Positions 18,524 to 29,147 of a DNA stretch of 64,000 nt are shown in pieces. Every line of letters begins with the position of its first letter. Position 1 is the stretch's first letter. Source of the DNA: Zea mays (lineage: Eukaryota > Streptophyta > Magnoliopsida > Poales > Poaceae); assembly GCF_902167145.1 (NCBI RefSeq), contig NC_050104.1:109069849-109133848 (forward strand). Direction: 5' to 3'. Made by a program: the position numbers and the translations under genes. The notes below the pieces were generated by a model that did no database searches, was not told the DNA's origin, and saw only the letters and a program-made list of their open reading frames with translations.

Positions 18524-20581
18524 ATGTCAGAGAACAGGCGCAGAGGAGGAAGGCATGCTCAGCAGGAGCGAGCCGCTCAACAGGAAGAGGTGCCCCAGCA
18601 GCAGCACCTGCCGCCCCCGCCCCCGATGTCCATCGAGTAGATGTTTCTGATGCAGACTCAGGCAGTTCAAGCCATCGGTCAGACCTTGGCCGCCATTCAG
18701 CAGCAGCAGCAACAGCAGCAGGCCCCACCTCAGCCTCAGATGCCTCAGATGCCCAGAGACAAGCGTGCTGAATTCATGAGAGGTCATCCACCAACGTTCG
18801 CTCATTCTTCTGACCCTATGGATGCTGAAGATTGGCTGCACACTGTGGAGCGGGTGTTGCATACCGCTCAGTGCGATGACAGGGAGAAAGTTCTGTATGG
18901 TCCCCGTCTGTTGAGAGGAGCAGCCCAGTCATGGTGGGAGTCTTACCTCGCCACCCATGCCCACCCTGACGCCATCACTTGGGAAGAGTTCAGAGGAAGC
19001 TTTCGTCAGTACCATGTCCCTGCAGGTCTGATGACAGTGAAGAAAGAGGAGTTCCTGGCTCTCAAGCAAGGGCCATTGTCGGTCAGTGAGTACCGAGACA
19101 GGTTTCTGCAACTGTCTCGTTATGCTCCTGAAGATGTCAACACCGACGCCAAGCGACAGTATCGTTTCCTGAGAGGCTTGGTTGACCCTCTGCAGTACCA
19201 ACTGATGAATCACACCTTCCCGACATTCCAGCACCTGATTGACAGAGCAATCATGACGGAGAGGAAGCGTAAGGAGATGGAGGATCGTAAGCGCAAGATC
19301 AGTGGACCCCAGCCTGGAAGCAGCAGCCGTCCTCGTTTCTCAGGCAATCAACCTCAACAGTTCAGGCAGAACCAGCGTCCACCTCAGCATCAGCAGTTCC
19401 AAAGGCAGTATCCTCAGCACCAGTACCAGAACCGTCAGAGCAATCAGTTAGGAGGTCAGTTTCAGAGGCAGAATCAGCAAGCACCTCGTCTTCCTGCCCC
19501 AGCAAACCAGCAGAACAATCAGGCAGCACCAGCTCAGGTTGGAAACAGGGCGTGTTTCCACTGTGGAGAGCAAGGCCACTGGGTGATGCAATGTCCGAAG
19601 AAGGCAGCCCAACAGCAGTCAGGCCCCAATGCCCCAGCGAAGCAGAATGTGCCTCAGCCTGGAGCAGGCAATCGCCCTCAGCCGCGTTATAATCATGGAA
19701 GGCTGAATCACTTGGAGGTTGAAGCAGTTCAGGAGACCCCCGGCATGATAGTAGGTATGTTCCCAGTCGACTCCCATATTGCAGAAGTGTTATTTGATAC
19801 TGGAGCAACGCATTCTTTTATTACTGCATCATGGGTAGAAGCACATAATCTTCCAATCACTACCATGTCAACCCCCATTCAAATTGACTCAGCCGGTGGT
19901 AGAATTCGAGCCGATAGCATTTGTTTGAATATAAGTGTGGAAATAAGGGGGATAGCGTTTCCCGCCAACCTTATAGTAATGGGTACTCAGGGAATAGATG
20001 TCATCCTAGGGATGAATTGGCTAGATAAGTATCAGGCAGTTATCAGTTGTGATAGAAGGACCATCAAGTTGGTGTCTCCACTAGGAGAGGAAGTGGTGAC
20101 CGAGTTAGTCCCGCCTGAGCCAAAGAAAGGAAGTTGTTATCAGATAGCTGTTGATAGCAGTAAAGCAGACCCAATTGAGAGTATCAAGGTTGTGTCTGAG
20201 TTCCCAGATGTGTTTCCAAAGGACTTACCGGGTATGCCACCAGAGCGGAAAGTTGAATTTGCCATAGAGCTTCTTCCTGGAACCGCCCCTATCTTTAAGA
20301 GAGCTTACAGAATATCTGGACCAGAGTTGGTTGAGCTTAAGAAGCAGATTGATGAGTTGTCAGAGAAAGGTTACATCCGGCCAAGCACCTCGCCTTGGGC
20401 CGCCCCTGTCCTGTTCGTGGAAAAGAAAGATGGCACCAAGAGGATGTGTATCGATTATCGAGCTTTGAATGAGGTCACGATCAAGAACAAGTATCCCTTG
20501 CCCAGAATAGAAGATCTGTTCGACCAGTTGAGAGGAGCCAGTGTGTTCTCCAAGATTGATCTGAGGTCAGATTATCATTAG
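18524..20581 (+). pseudogene. gag-pol: Chromovirus gag, protease and start of RT, with two premature TAG stops
   Basis: Gag begins at ATG 18524 (MSENRRRGGRHAQQ) and is open to a TAG at 18638-18640. The same frame resumes at once at 18641 and runs to a second TAG at 20579-20581. Visible are the Retrotrans_gag region ([38 protein letters not shown]), a Gln/Arg-rich stretch, a zinc knuckle [14 protein letters not shown] (about 19552-19593), aspartic protease [11 protein letters not shown] (about 19787-19818) and RT motifs [12 protein letters not shown] and KIDLRSDYH. The second stop falls where RT normally continues YHQLRI. Both stops fit CAG-to-TAG changes (inference from family motif and continuing frame). 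Confidence 0.92.
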
Positions 20582-23080
20582 CTCAGGATCCGACCTTCGG
20601 ACATTCCGAAGACGGCATTTATTACCAAGTATGGTTTGTATGAGTTCACAGTGATGTCATTTGGCTTGACCAATGCGCCAGCGTCCTTCATGAACTTGAT
20701 GAACAGTGTATTCATGGATTACCTTGATAAGTTTGTAGTGGTATTCATTGATGACATTCTGGTTTATTCTCAAAGCGAAGAAGAGCATGCAAATCATTTG
20801 AGGATGGTATTGCAGAGATTGCGAGAGCACCAGTTGTATGCAAAGTTGAGCAAGTGTGAGTTCTGGATCAATGAAGTCCTGTTCTTGGGTCATATAATCA
20901 ACAAAGAAGGATTGGCTGTGGATCCGAAGAAAGTGGCAGACATTTTGAACTGGAAAGCGCCAACAGATGCCCGAGGAATCAAGAGTTTCATTGGAATGGC
21001 CGGATATTATCGGCGATTCATTGAAGGGTTTTCGAAGATTGCGAAACCTATGACAGCGTTGCTAGGCAACAAAGTTGAGTTCAAGTGGACCCAGAAATGC
21101 CAAGAGGCCTTTGAAGCGCTGAAAGAGAAGTTGACTACAGCGCCTGTCCTAGTCTTGCCTGATGTGCACAAGCCCTTCTCGGTGTATTGCGATGCTTGTT
21201 ACACAGGTTTGGGATGTGTGTTGATGCAAGAGGGAAGAGTTGTGGCTTACTCGTCCCGACAGCTGAAGGTTCATGAGAAGAATTACCCAATCCATGATCT
21301 AGAGTTGGCAGCAGTGGTTCACGCACTGAAGACATGGAGGCACTATCTGTATGGACAGAAATGCGATGTTTACACAGATCACAAGAGTCTGAAGTACATA
21401 TTCACTCAGTCAGAGTTGAACATGAGGCAACGAAGATGGTTAGAGTTGATCAAAGATTATGAGTTGGAAATTCATTACCATCCAGGCAAAGCAAACGTAG
21501 TGGCAGATGCTTTGAGCAGAAAGAGTCAAGTCAATCTGATGGTCGCTCGTCCGATGCCTTATGAGTTGGCCAAGGAGTTTGACAGGTTGAGTCTCGGATT
21601 TCTGAACAATTCGCGAGGAGTCACAGTCGAGTTGGAACCTACCTTGGAACGCGAAATCAAAGAAGCGCAGAAGAGTGATGAGAAGGTCAGTGAGATTCGG
21701 CGACTGATTCTAGATGGCAAAGGCAAAGATTTTCGAGAAGATGCAGAAGGCGTGATATGGTTCAAAGACCGCTTGTGTGTTCCCAATGTCCAGTCTATTC
21801 GGGAGTTGATCCTTAAGGAAGCTCATGAGACAGCTTATTCGATTCACCCTGGCAGTGAGAAGATGTATCAGGATCTGAAGAAGAAATTCTGGTGGTACGG
21901 AATGAAAAGGGAAATCGCAGAGCATGTGGCTATGTGCGATAGTTGCCGAAGAATTAAGGCAGAACACCAGAGACCTGTTGGATTGTTGCAACCGTTGCAG
22001 ATCCCTCAGTGGAAATGGGATGAAATTGGTATGGATTTCATAGTCGGATTGCCTCGCACTCGAGCCGGCTACGATTCCATTTGGGTAGTAGTGGACCGCT
22101 TGACCAAGTCAGCCCACTTCATACCTGTCAAGACCAACTATAGCAGTGCAGTATTGGCAGAATTGTATATGTCTCGGATCGTTTGTCTTCATGGTGTGCC
22201 AAAGAAGATAGTGTCAGACAGAGGAACGCAGTTCACCTCTCATTTCTGGCAGCAGTTGCATGAAGCTTTGGGCACACATCTGAATTTCAGTTCAGCTTAT
22301 CATCCGCAGACAGATGGCCAGACCGAAAGAACCAATCAAATTCTCGAAGACATGTTGAGAGCCTGTGCGTTGCAAGATCAGTCCGGATGGGACAAGAGAT
22401 TGCCTTATGCGGAGTTTTCCTATAACAACAGTTATCAGGCCAGTTTGAAGATGTCACCATTTCAGGCGCTCTATGGAAGGAGTTGGAGAACTCCGTTGCA
22501 ATGGGATCAGCCTGGAGAGAAGCAAGTGTTTGGGCCAGACATTTTGCTTGAAGCCGAAGAGAACATCAAGATGGTTCGAGAGAATCTGAAGATAGCGCAA
22601 TCGAGGCAGCGAAGCTATGCAGACACAAGAAGAAGAGAGCTGAGTTTCGAAGTCGGAGACTTTGTCTATCTGAAAGTGTCACCGATCAGAGGAGTCAGAA
22701 GATTCGGAGTGAAAGGCAAGCTAGCACCCCGCTACATTGGTCCGTATCAGATTCTTGCAAGACGTGGAGAAGTGGCCTATCAGCTCAGTTTGCCCGAGAA
22801 TTTGTCTGCTGTGCATGATGTCTTTCATGTGTCTCAGTTAAAGAAGTGCTTGCGTGTGCCAGAAGAGCAGTTGCCAGTGGAAGGTCTTGAAGTCCAGGAG
22901 GACTTGACCTACGTTGAGAAGCCAGTGCAAATCCTTGAGGTTGCAGACAGAGTCACCCGAAGGAAGACCATCAGAATGTGCAAAGTCAAATGGAATCATC
23001 ACTCTGAGGAAGAAGCAACCTGGGAGCGTGAAGATGATCTGATGGCTAAATACCCCGAGCTCTTTGCTAGCCAACCCTGA
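20582..23080 (+). pseudogene. pol: Chromovirus pol: RT, RNase H, integrase, chromodomain (after the premature stop)
   Basis: This is in frame with the preceding segment; the first internal Met is at 20636. RT has [10 protein letters not shown] and [12 protein letters not shown]. RNase H has [18 protein letters not shown] and [14 protein letters not shown]. The integrase zinc-binding part has HPGSEKMYQ and MCDSCRRIK. The DDE core has [22 protein letters not shown] and QTERTNQ, and RYIGPYQIL is the GPF/Y module. The final 55 residues ([21 protein letters not shown]...EEATWERE) form a chromodomain, thought to steer insertion to H3K9-methylated chromatin. The frame is open to the natural TGA at 23078-23080. 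Confidence 0.95.
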
Positions 23081-23102
23081 ATCTCGAGGGCGAGATTCTT
23101 TT

Positions 23103-23114
23103 AAGGGGGATAGG
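23103..23114 (+). promoter_or_regulatory. Chromovirus polypurine tract
   Basis: AAGGGGGATAGG lies two bases before the 3' LTR and is the expected plus-strand primer. Confidence 0.88.
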
Positions 23115-23116
23115 TT

Positions 23117-26100
23117 TGTAACGCCCTGAATTTGGGGGTAGAATTTTTTCTTCTTTTCTCTCACCAAATTCGGGCGTTACTCTCTTTTCTCTTTCCCCGT
23201 TTGCTCCTTCTTCCCAATTTCAAACCAGTATAACGGCATGTGTCCGTGTCATGTATAAACCAAAACCTAAGTGTCATGGGTGTTGCATCATGCCGAAGCA
23301 CATTTCTTTGTCTGATGTTGAGTGTTCGTCTCGTTCCGTTCCGGATTTTGATTCGCGTTTTAAGTTCGTTTAGTGGTCCGCGCTCGTCGTGGGTTTTCGA
23401 TCCGCGAAGTGGCTCGGCCCAGCCCAACTCAGCCCAGCCCAGCTCAGGCGGCCCGGCCCGCCCTGGCCTGCGCGCCCCCGGCGCCCAAAACCCCCCCATG
23501 CGCCCCCATCCTCTCTCTCTCTCATTTGGATCTCCCGCGCAACAACCTCTCCTCTCCCTCTTCCACCTCTCTCTCCCCGTGGTGCCCTAGGATTTGGAGA
23601 CGGTGATCACCGGATTTTGGACCCCGAGGTGAGCTCCCCTCCCCTCCCCTTCTCTTCTCTCTCTCCCTCTCCCTCCTCTTCTTCCCCCCGCGCGCGCCCT
23701 CCCTCTTCCCCCTGCCCGCGCGCGACCCCGTCCCCGTCCCCGCCCCTGCCCCGGCGGCGCGGCCCCGCCCGGCCTCCTCGGCGCGGCGGCGCGGCCCCCG
23801 CTCGGCCCCTCGGCGCGGCGCTCGGCCCCTGCCCGCCCCTCCCCGGCGGCGCTCGGCCTCCCCGCTCGGCCCTCCCCGTCCCGGCCTCCCCGCGGCGGCG
23901 CTCGGCCCCCCGCTCGGCTCCCCGCCCGGCCTCCCTCCCCGGCGGCGTGCGGCCCCCGCTCGGCCCCCCTCGACTCCCCGGCGGCGTGCGGCCCCCGCTC
24001 GGCCCCCTCCCTCCCCGGCGGAGCTCGGCCCCGTCCCGGCCTCCCCGGCGGCGCTCGGCCCCGCCCGGTCTCCCCGCTCGCCCGCGCGCCCCCACCCCGG
24101 TTCAACCGCCCCCCGTTCGGCCGCCCGTTCCCGTCCCGGCCTCGCCCGACCGTATCTTCGCTCGCCCGCGCTCGCGGTGATTATTCGTTAATTAGCGTGT
24201 TGCGTCGCGCGCTTCACCGCGCGACGGATTTGTCTAAATTCAGATTCTATCTTGTGTGCGTCGTGCGCTTCGTCGCGCGACGATCCATTTTTGTTTCAGG
24301 TTGTTTAAGGTGTAACGCCGCGTGTGTATTCACGCGACGTTCCACTTTGGACTCAGTTTAGTCGACGTATGCCGTCGTGCGCTTCGTCGTGCGACGTTTA
24401 ACGTCTCCTCGTATCTAAGGCGAAGTGTCTCGCTGCGTGCTCGGTCGCGCGACGAGTCGTTAACTTTTTAATTTGTTTTAGAGAGCTTTGTCGCGCGTCT
24501 CGCCACGCGACCATTCTTTTTATTTATCTCCACCTGCTTATAATAATTAGACATGAAACATGACTTTACTTTACGCTAAACATAGTGTCTACATTAAATT
24601 TCCTTCCATTAAGCGAGTAGTTAATTTATAATCATGTAACGTGATCGTTTCTCGACTGTCTTTTCCTCTTTCTCTCTTAACCGTACTCGCGAGCCCGCGT
24701 GGAACGTCTGTTTACTTATTGCATTCTATTGTATGGTGTACTGTTCTTTTGTATTAAATGTGTGGATGTATGTATGTTTGCAATCGCATAGAGAACGATC
24801 CGGTTGAAGAGCCCGAGGAACTCGCAGGAGAAGCCCCTGAGCAGCAGTCGGTTGGTGGAGGCAAGTGTCCCTTGACCTATCTCTGTCCTATTCATTCTTT
24901 AATTCACCTCCCGCTTTACATATTTATGCCTAAGGTTTGACTAGCTTTTGTTATCCCTATCCTTGCTTACCTATTTGGGTTGGATTATTACTGTTTAGCT
25001 TTATGCTATTGCTCAACTCTAATCAATGAACATGATGAGATTATCTATGATACGCTGTTTTCCCTTCTCTTATGATGATGTTGTACTTGTGACCTTCAAG
25101 GGGGCTCGAGCGGTTTCTCGAGTGCCTCTCCGTAAGGACCTGTTCTATGGATGACCGCCCGGGAAAACAGTGCAACCATGAGGGTGGAATGGGATGCCCT
25201 TAGCTGAATAATTAGAGGATCCGGGGTGTAGTTCACTTAGCCGTCGTGCCGTCAATGGGGCTCGGTGTATGCGGCTCGCTCTGCCAAGGTTGATTTGTCC
25301 CTTGGGGAGGAGTGCGGTACATTTAGGAAACCTAACGGGTGGCTACAGCCCCGGGGAATCTTTGTAAAGGCTACGTAGTGATGCCCTGCTAGGCCACCTA
25401 GGTAGTGGTCAATGGGGAGTAGCTCTCTCCGGGCAGAATGGGAATCACGGCTTGTGGGTAAAGTGCACAACCTCTGCAGAGTGTTTGAAAACTGATATAT
25501 CAGCCGTGCTCGCGGTTATGAGCGGCCAAGGGAGCTCCAATGATTAGTGGTACTTGATCAGAGACATTGTGGTACAGGTGGTTATGAGATTGATGGTTTT
25601 GGTTATGACTATGGTGCTGGTAAGTGGTATTCTTTCCGTTTGAAAAGGGTACATCGGGTTAATAACTTGGGTTAATGCTAAAACTTGGCTTTCTACTAGT
25701 AAGTAATAATCTGACCAACTAAAAGCAACCGCTTGACTTATCCCCACATAAAGCTAGTCCACTTCAGCCAAACAGGATACTTGCTGAGTATGTTGATGTG
25801 TACTCACCCTTGCTCTACACACCAAACCCCCCCCCCAGGTTGTCAGCATTGCAACCACTGCTCAGGCGAAGATGAAGCCGTGGAAGGAGACTTCCAGGAG
25901 TTCCAAGACTACGACGAGTTCTAGGTGTGGGTTAGCGGCAACCCCCAGTCGGCTGCCTGTGAAGGCCGCGTTTATCTACGTTTCTTTTCCGCACTTTGAT
26001 TTATTGTAAGAACTATATGGACGTCTCAGACGTATGATGTAATCAACTATTATTCCCTTTTAATACTATTTTGAGCACTGTGTGATGATGTCCATATTAT

Positions 26101-26181
26101 GTAACTGCTGTGTACGTGAATAACTGATCCTGGCACGTACATGGTTCGCATTCGGTTTGCCTTTTAAAACCGGGTGTGACA
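23117..26181 (+). repeat. Chromovirus 3' LTR (3065 bp)
   Basis: It matches 13809-16838 closely. The extra length comes from a 5-bp expansion near 23640 and a roughly 30-bp extra GC-rich unit near 24020-24050. It ends GGTGTGACA at 26181, followed by the TSD cgaaa. Confidence 0.95.
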
Positions 26182-26775
26182 CGAAAACTCCCGGAGCTCG
26201 GGCGAAGACATCCTTCCCCCCGGGGCCGCGCATGTCCTCATCAACTCTCTAGCAAAACCATCGGAAACCCCAAGTCCTCCCATAGCAGTACCTAATTTCC
26301 TCTTTTTAGAGGATGGGGCGGCCGCCGGCGCAGGGTCGTCTCTAGTCTCCACCACCGGCTTCTTCCCACGGCGGTCCACATCGTCTTGACCAGGATAGCC
26401 GTCATACGGCAATTGATTCAATTCAAAAACCCTGTTCAAACGGTCATTCGACCCGCGGATATCCCAGCTGCGCTGGCCCTCTGTCCTCGGCACGTAACGT
26501 CCAACGAGCCGCACCGCCCCATCCTCCGCCTCACGCACAAAGGCGGCCGGATCGCGGCTTTGCAGATTCAGCGCGAAGGCGAGGCTTCGCACCACCCTTC
26601 CACCATGGAAAGGCATCTGGCGAGGGCACACTTCGCCCAACGCCCAGCCATGCGCCAAGGGCCATACCCCGTACGCCACAAATTCTTCAACCAAATCGCG
26701 CCCACTGCTCAGGCCGGCGGCGCACCGAAGGGCCCCTTCGTCCGCATCCTCCTCCGCGCACTTCAAAGGGCGGGT
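26182..26775 (-). pseudogene. Antisense gene of the outer Tat element, continuation of the first exon
   Basis: This is an open frame ending at the chromovirus target site. The peptide includes EEDADEGALRCAAGLSSGRD, FALNLQSRDPAAFVREAEDG and WDIRGSNDRLNRVFELNQLPYDGYPGQDD, ending with a basic patch (SSKKRKLG). It follows the Transposase_28-like domain but in a different frame, so a small indel lies near 26770. The part beyond the chromovirus is at 13332-13808, and the frame is continuous across the target site. Confidence 0.6.
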
Positions 26776-27532
26776 ACGCTGAGTAAAAATGAGAACACAT
26801 CTCGGACACGGGGAGTCCCTCATGGTCTTCGACGGTACCCTCAGCAACGTAAAACCAAAACTCATTCCAGTTGCCCCACTTGTTGCGGGCGCAAGGAACC
26901 AACTCGACTACCTGCATCGTGGTCTTGCCGGTCTTCGGCGTAAACGTGCAGGACCCAAACTGAGCAACTTCGTCTCCAATCATCCTCTTCTGCCAGTGCA
27001 AACAATAATACTTCGCAAAGACTTCGACCGATGGCCGTCCGTCGTACGAAGTCGTCGCCCAGACATACTTCGACAGGGCCACCACGGCATTCGGCGTCAG
27101 CTGATGTATCTGAACGTTAAACCTGCGCAGGAGTTCGCCAACAAATCGGTGCGCAGGCAGACGGAGACCGGCGACGAAGAACGCCTCGAACACAACCAAC
27201 TCGCCCTCCGGCTCGGGGACTTCCTCCGTCCCCGGGACACGAGCAACTCTGCCGCCGAAGTAACCCAACCGCTGCATATCTTGCACGCGGACCGACGACA
27301 TCCACGACACGCCAAAATCAACAGAATCGCCGGCGCGCAACTCCTCCGCCATCAAACTACTCAGCGTCTCCTCAGACGAGGCGTCGACCGGCGGCGAGGC
27401 GGCGGCCGGCGGCGAGGGGTCGGCCGGCGGCGTAGCGGCAGCGGAAGAAGAGGAGGTCGGCATCGCTACGTACCGTCGGCGGCGGCGGGTGGTCTGCTTC
27501 ACTCGAGCCAGATCTCTGGCGAGCAAGAGCAC
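26760..27532 (-). CDS. Antisense gene of the outer Tat element, first exon with Transposase_28-like domain
   Basis: This is the first exon on the minus strand, about 100 bp downstream of a TATA box. The region around residues 85-190 (ELVVFEAFFVAGLRLPAHRFVGELLRRF, LTPNAVVALSKYVWA, SVEVFAKYYCLHWQ) matches what I know as the putative gypsy-type transposon domain (Pfam Transposase_28). Despite that label it is an accessory domain in the antisense genes of plant gypsy elements, with no demonstrated reaction. Candidate starts are 27532 and 27463. Just inside the first, residues 9-18 read ARVKQTTRRR, like a histone H3 tail, and the codon before is CTG. The domain runs into a frame change near 26770. 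Confidence 0.7.
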
Positions 27533-27625
27533 GGCGGGCAGACGAGCAGCAAGACGGTGAAAAAGGCGGCTAGGGTTTTCACGGAGCGCGGAAAGTGAAG
27601 TTCAAAAACCACCGACCCCCGCCCC

Positions 27626-27633
27626 CTTTTATA
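27626..27633 (-). promoter_or_regulatory. TATA box of the antisense gene
   Basis: The minus strand reads TATAAAAG in a GC-rich context 94 bp upstream of the first candidate Met (27532). It lies inside the outer element close to the 3' LTR and points away from it, so the antisense gene probably has its own promoter. No experimental support is available here. Confidence 0.6.
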
Positions 27634-27823
27634 GACAGGGCGCGGCTCTTCGGGAAACCCGCAATCCAACAGGGTGCGACGCTTCGGGAAACCCGCAATC
27701 CAACAGTACGCTGTCAATCAACGGTCATGTCAAAAACCCCCGCGGAACCACTTCGAGCGAGGGCAGCGTCTCCGCCATCTAGCAACGTCTTCGGCACCAG
27801 GTGACTTTGTCGAACTGGTCCCT

Positions 27824-27834
27824 CGGAGGGCAAA
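27824..27834 (+). promoter_or_regulatory. Polypurine tract of the outer Tat element
   Basis: TCGGAGGGCAAA directly precedes the 3' LTR TGTTGG. It is purine-rich and correctly placed, but short. Confidence 0.6.
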
Positions 27835-28336
27835 TGTTGGGGCGAAGGCAGAGACGCCACCCTTCGCTCGAGGCCTTCGCTGCAGCCGCTGTTCTGACAG
27901 AGACAAAGCGGGCAGGGACACCCTTCGCCAGATTCGGCACCAGACGAAGACCTTCGACGACGTCATCCCGCAGTGCGGCCTCGTCCAGCTCAGAGGCCCA
28001 CGTGTGATCCGGCCCATTGTAACGGGCCCCGCGTGGCCGCCGCGTGTTACGGGCCTAATTTGTAAAGGCATCCCTGTAATTACAGTCTGTAACCCTGCTT
28101 TATGGAAATATTCTGGGGATAACCTAGGTAGCTGAGGGCACATGCGTCCTTAGCACAAGGCGCCGGGCGCTCAGGTACCTATAAATACCCCCGCACAGTG
28201 TCCGTGAGAGGCCAGATTAACAGAGCTATTGCCATCTAGCGCGTAACCCTGTTAACACCACTGTTCACCCTTGTTGGCCCCCCTTGCGTGTTGAGAGAAA
28301 GTTCCAACAGCAGTAAACTTTGAGTGACCCCCAACA
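27835..28336 (+). repeat. 3' LTR of the outer Tat element (502 bp)
   Basis: It starts TGTTGG and ends CCAACA, a 6-bp terminal inverted repeat. A TATA box TATAAATA lies at 28180-28187, so transcription would start near 28210. The flanking bases ggtga at 28337-28341 should be one copy of the target duplication; the other lies left of the window. No second LTR is available for dating. Confidence 0.88.
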
Positions 28337-28980
28337 GGTGAGGTGTGCAGAGCTACCAAAATATTATGATTTGTATCAGTGTTGTTGCCCAACCAAAATT
28401 TGACAGTGTTTCGTGAAAATTGTCACACACTATGTGTCCTTCACATGAAACCATAAAACTTCAATGTAGATCGGCTAGGTTTCTACACATAGTGCATGAC
28501 AATTTTCACGAAATAATCTCAAATTTTTATCAGTCTCTACACATGATATCATGACATGTCGACACGTTTCATGATTTTCTGACTTTGTTTGTGTTTTATA
28601 CAATTTTAAAACCACCGGACCACAAGTTTGTGGTCTTGTTTCGTGAGCATGGTGCTCGATAATTCTGGTTTGTCCCTGAGATAGACCGTAACTTGTGCTA
28701 AATAACATTAATATCCTTTTTACATTCACCATTTTTCATTTTTCGAGTGACTTGCAGTTCAAATATGAATTATCCGAATAAATTCAATTAAACGAACTAA
28801 ATCTAAGAGTTATAACAAACACTTTGATAATTGTGCCAAAATCGGACATTTAGGTCTATGTAATATAGGAAAACACCACAAAAAGTTTGGTAAGGAGATG
28901 GAGAAGAGGATGGCGGAGATGTTTCAGTACATGCAGAGTCTTGGCGTCGCATCGAGCTAATCAATAGAATTTAAAGAGAC
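28337..28980. other. Decayed transposon-like stretch with an inverted repeat and a transposase remnant
   Basis: It is AT-rich with no long ORF. Arms at 28395-28436 and 28486-28527 are reverse complements with few mismatches (core tttcgtgaaaattgtca), enclosing about 50 bp. Positions 28892-28960 read as 22 codons plus stop, EMEKRMAEMFQYMQSLGVASS after an initial Lys. This resembles the C-terminal end of the Transposase_24/TnpA-like accessory proteins of CACTA elements. Together they suggest a fragment of an old CACTA element, with low certainty. Confidence 0.4.
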
Positions 28981-28983
28981 TTA

Positions 28984-29144
28984 CGTGGTGTTTGATTTGT
29001 AGGGACTAATTTATAGTCACTCTATTTTATTTATTTTAGTACCTAAATTATCAAATAATAAACTAAAACTATGTTTCCCTATTTAGTAATTTAGAGACTA
29101 AAATAAAATAAAATGGATAGAGTAAGAATTAGTCAAACACCCCC
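28984..29144. mobile_element. Tourist-like MITE (PIF/Harbinger type), 161 bp
   Basis: The ends are cgtggtgtttgat... and ...agtcaaacacccc, an imperfect inverted repeat around GGTGTTTGA. They are flanked by TTA at 28981-28983 and 29145-29147. The inner ggactaatttatagtc is also semi-palindromic. Size, AT-rich core and 3-bp TTA duplication fit a Tourist-like element; it encodes nothing. Confidence 0.75.
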
Positions 29145-29147
29145 TTA

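Larger units (their letters stand above)
13809..26181 (+). mobile_element. Chromodomain-bearing Ty3/gypsy retrotransposon (Del/Tekay-like chromovirus)
   Basis: LTRs lie at 13809-16838 and 23117-26181, with TSD cgaaa on both sides. The primer-binding site TGGTATCAGAGC is at 16843 and the polypurine tract at 23103-23114. The order is ORF0, gag, protease, RT, RNase H, integrase, chromodomain. LTRs of about 3 kb and a C-terminal chromodomain point to the Del/Tekay branch. By eye the LTRs differ at roughly a dozen substitutions plus small indels. Two in-frame TAG stops disable gag-pol. It sits in an exon of the outer element's antisense gene. Confidence 0.95.
1..28336 (+). mobile_element. Tat-like Ty3/gypsy LTR retrotransposon, 5' part outside the window, split by two nested elements
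   Basis: The integrase at 2-1332 and the 502-bp LTR at 27835-28336 share the plus orientation. The DNA between them continues cleanly across two target-site duplications (catac at 3058-3062/12502-12506 and cgaaa at 13804-13808/26182-26186), so everything outside 3063-12501 and 13809-26181 belongs to one older element. The 5' LTR, gag, protease and RT lie left of the window. A long 3' region holding a tandem repeat and an antisense gene is typical of the Tat lineage (Grande, Xilon-diguus and relatives); the exact family is not assigned. Confidence 0.85.

Noticed and set aside
28395..28527. A microRNA gene in the inverted repeat
   Set aside because: The arms match transposon-like sequence and are long and nearly perfect, which is more typical of an inverted repeat. 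No small-RNA evidence is available.
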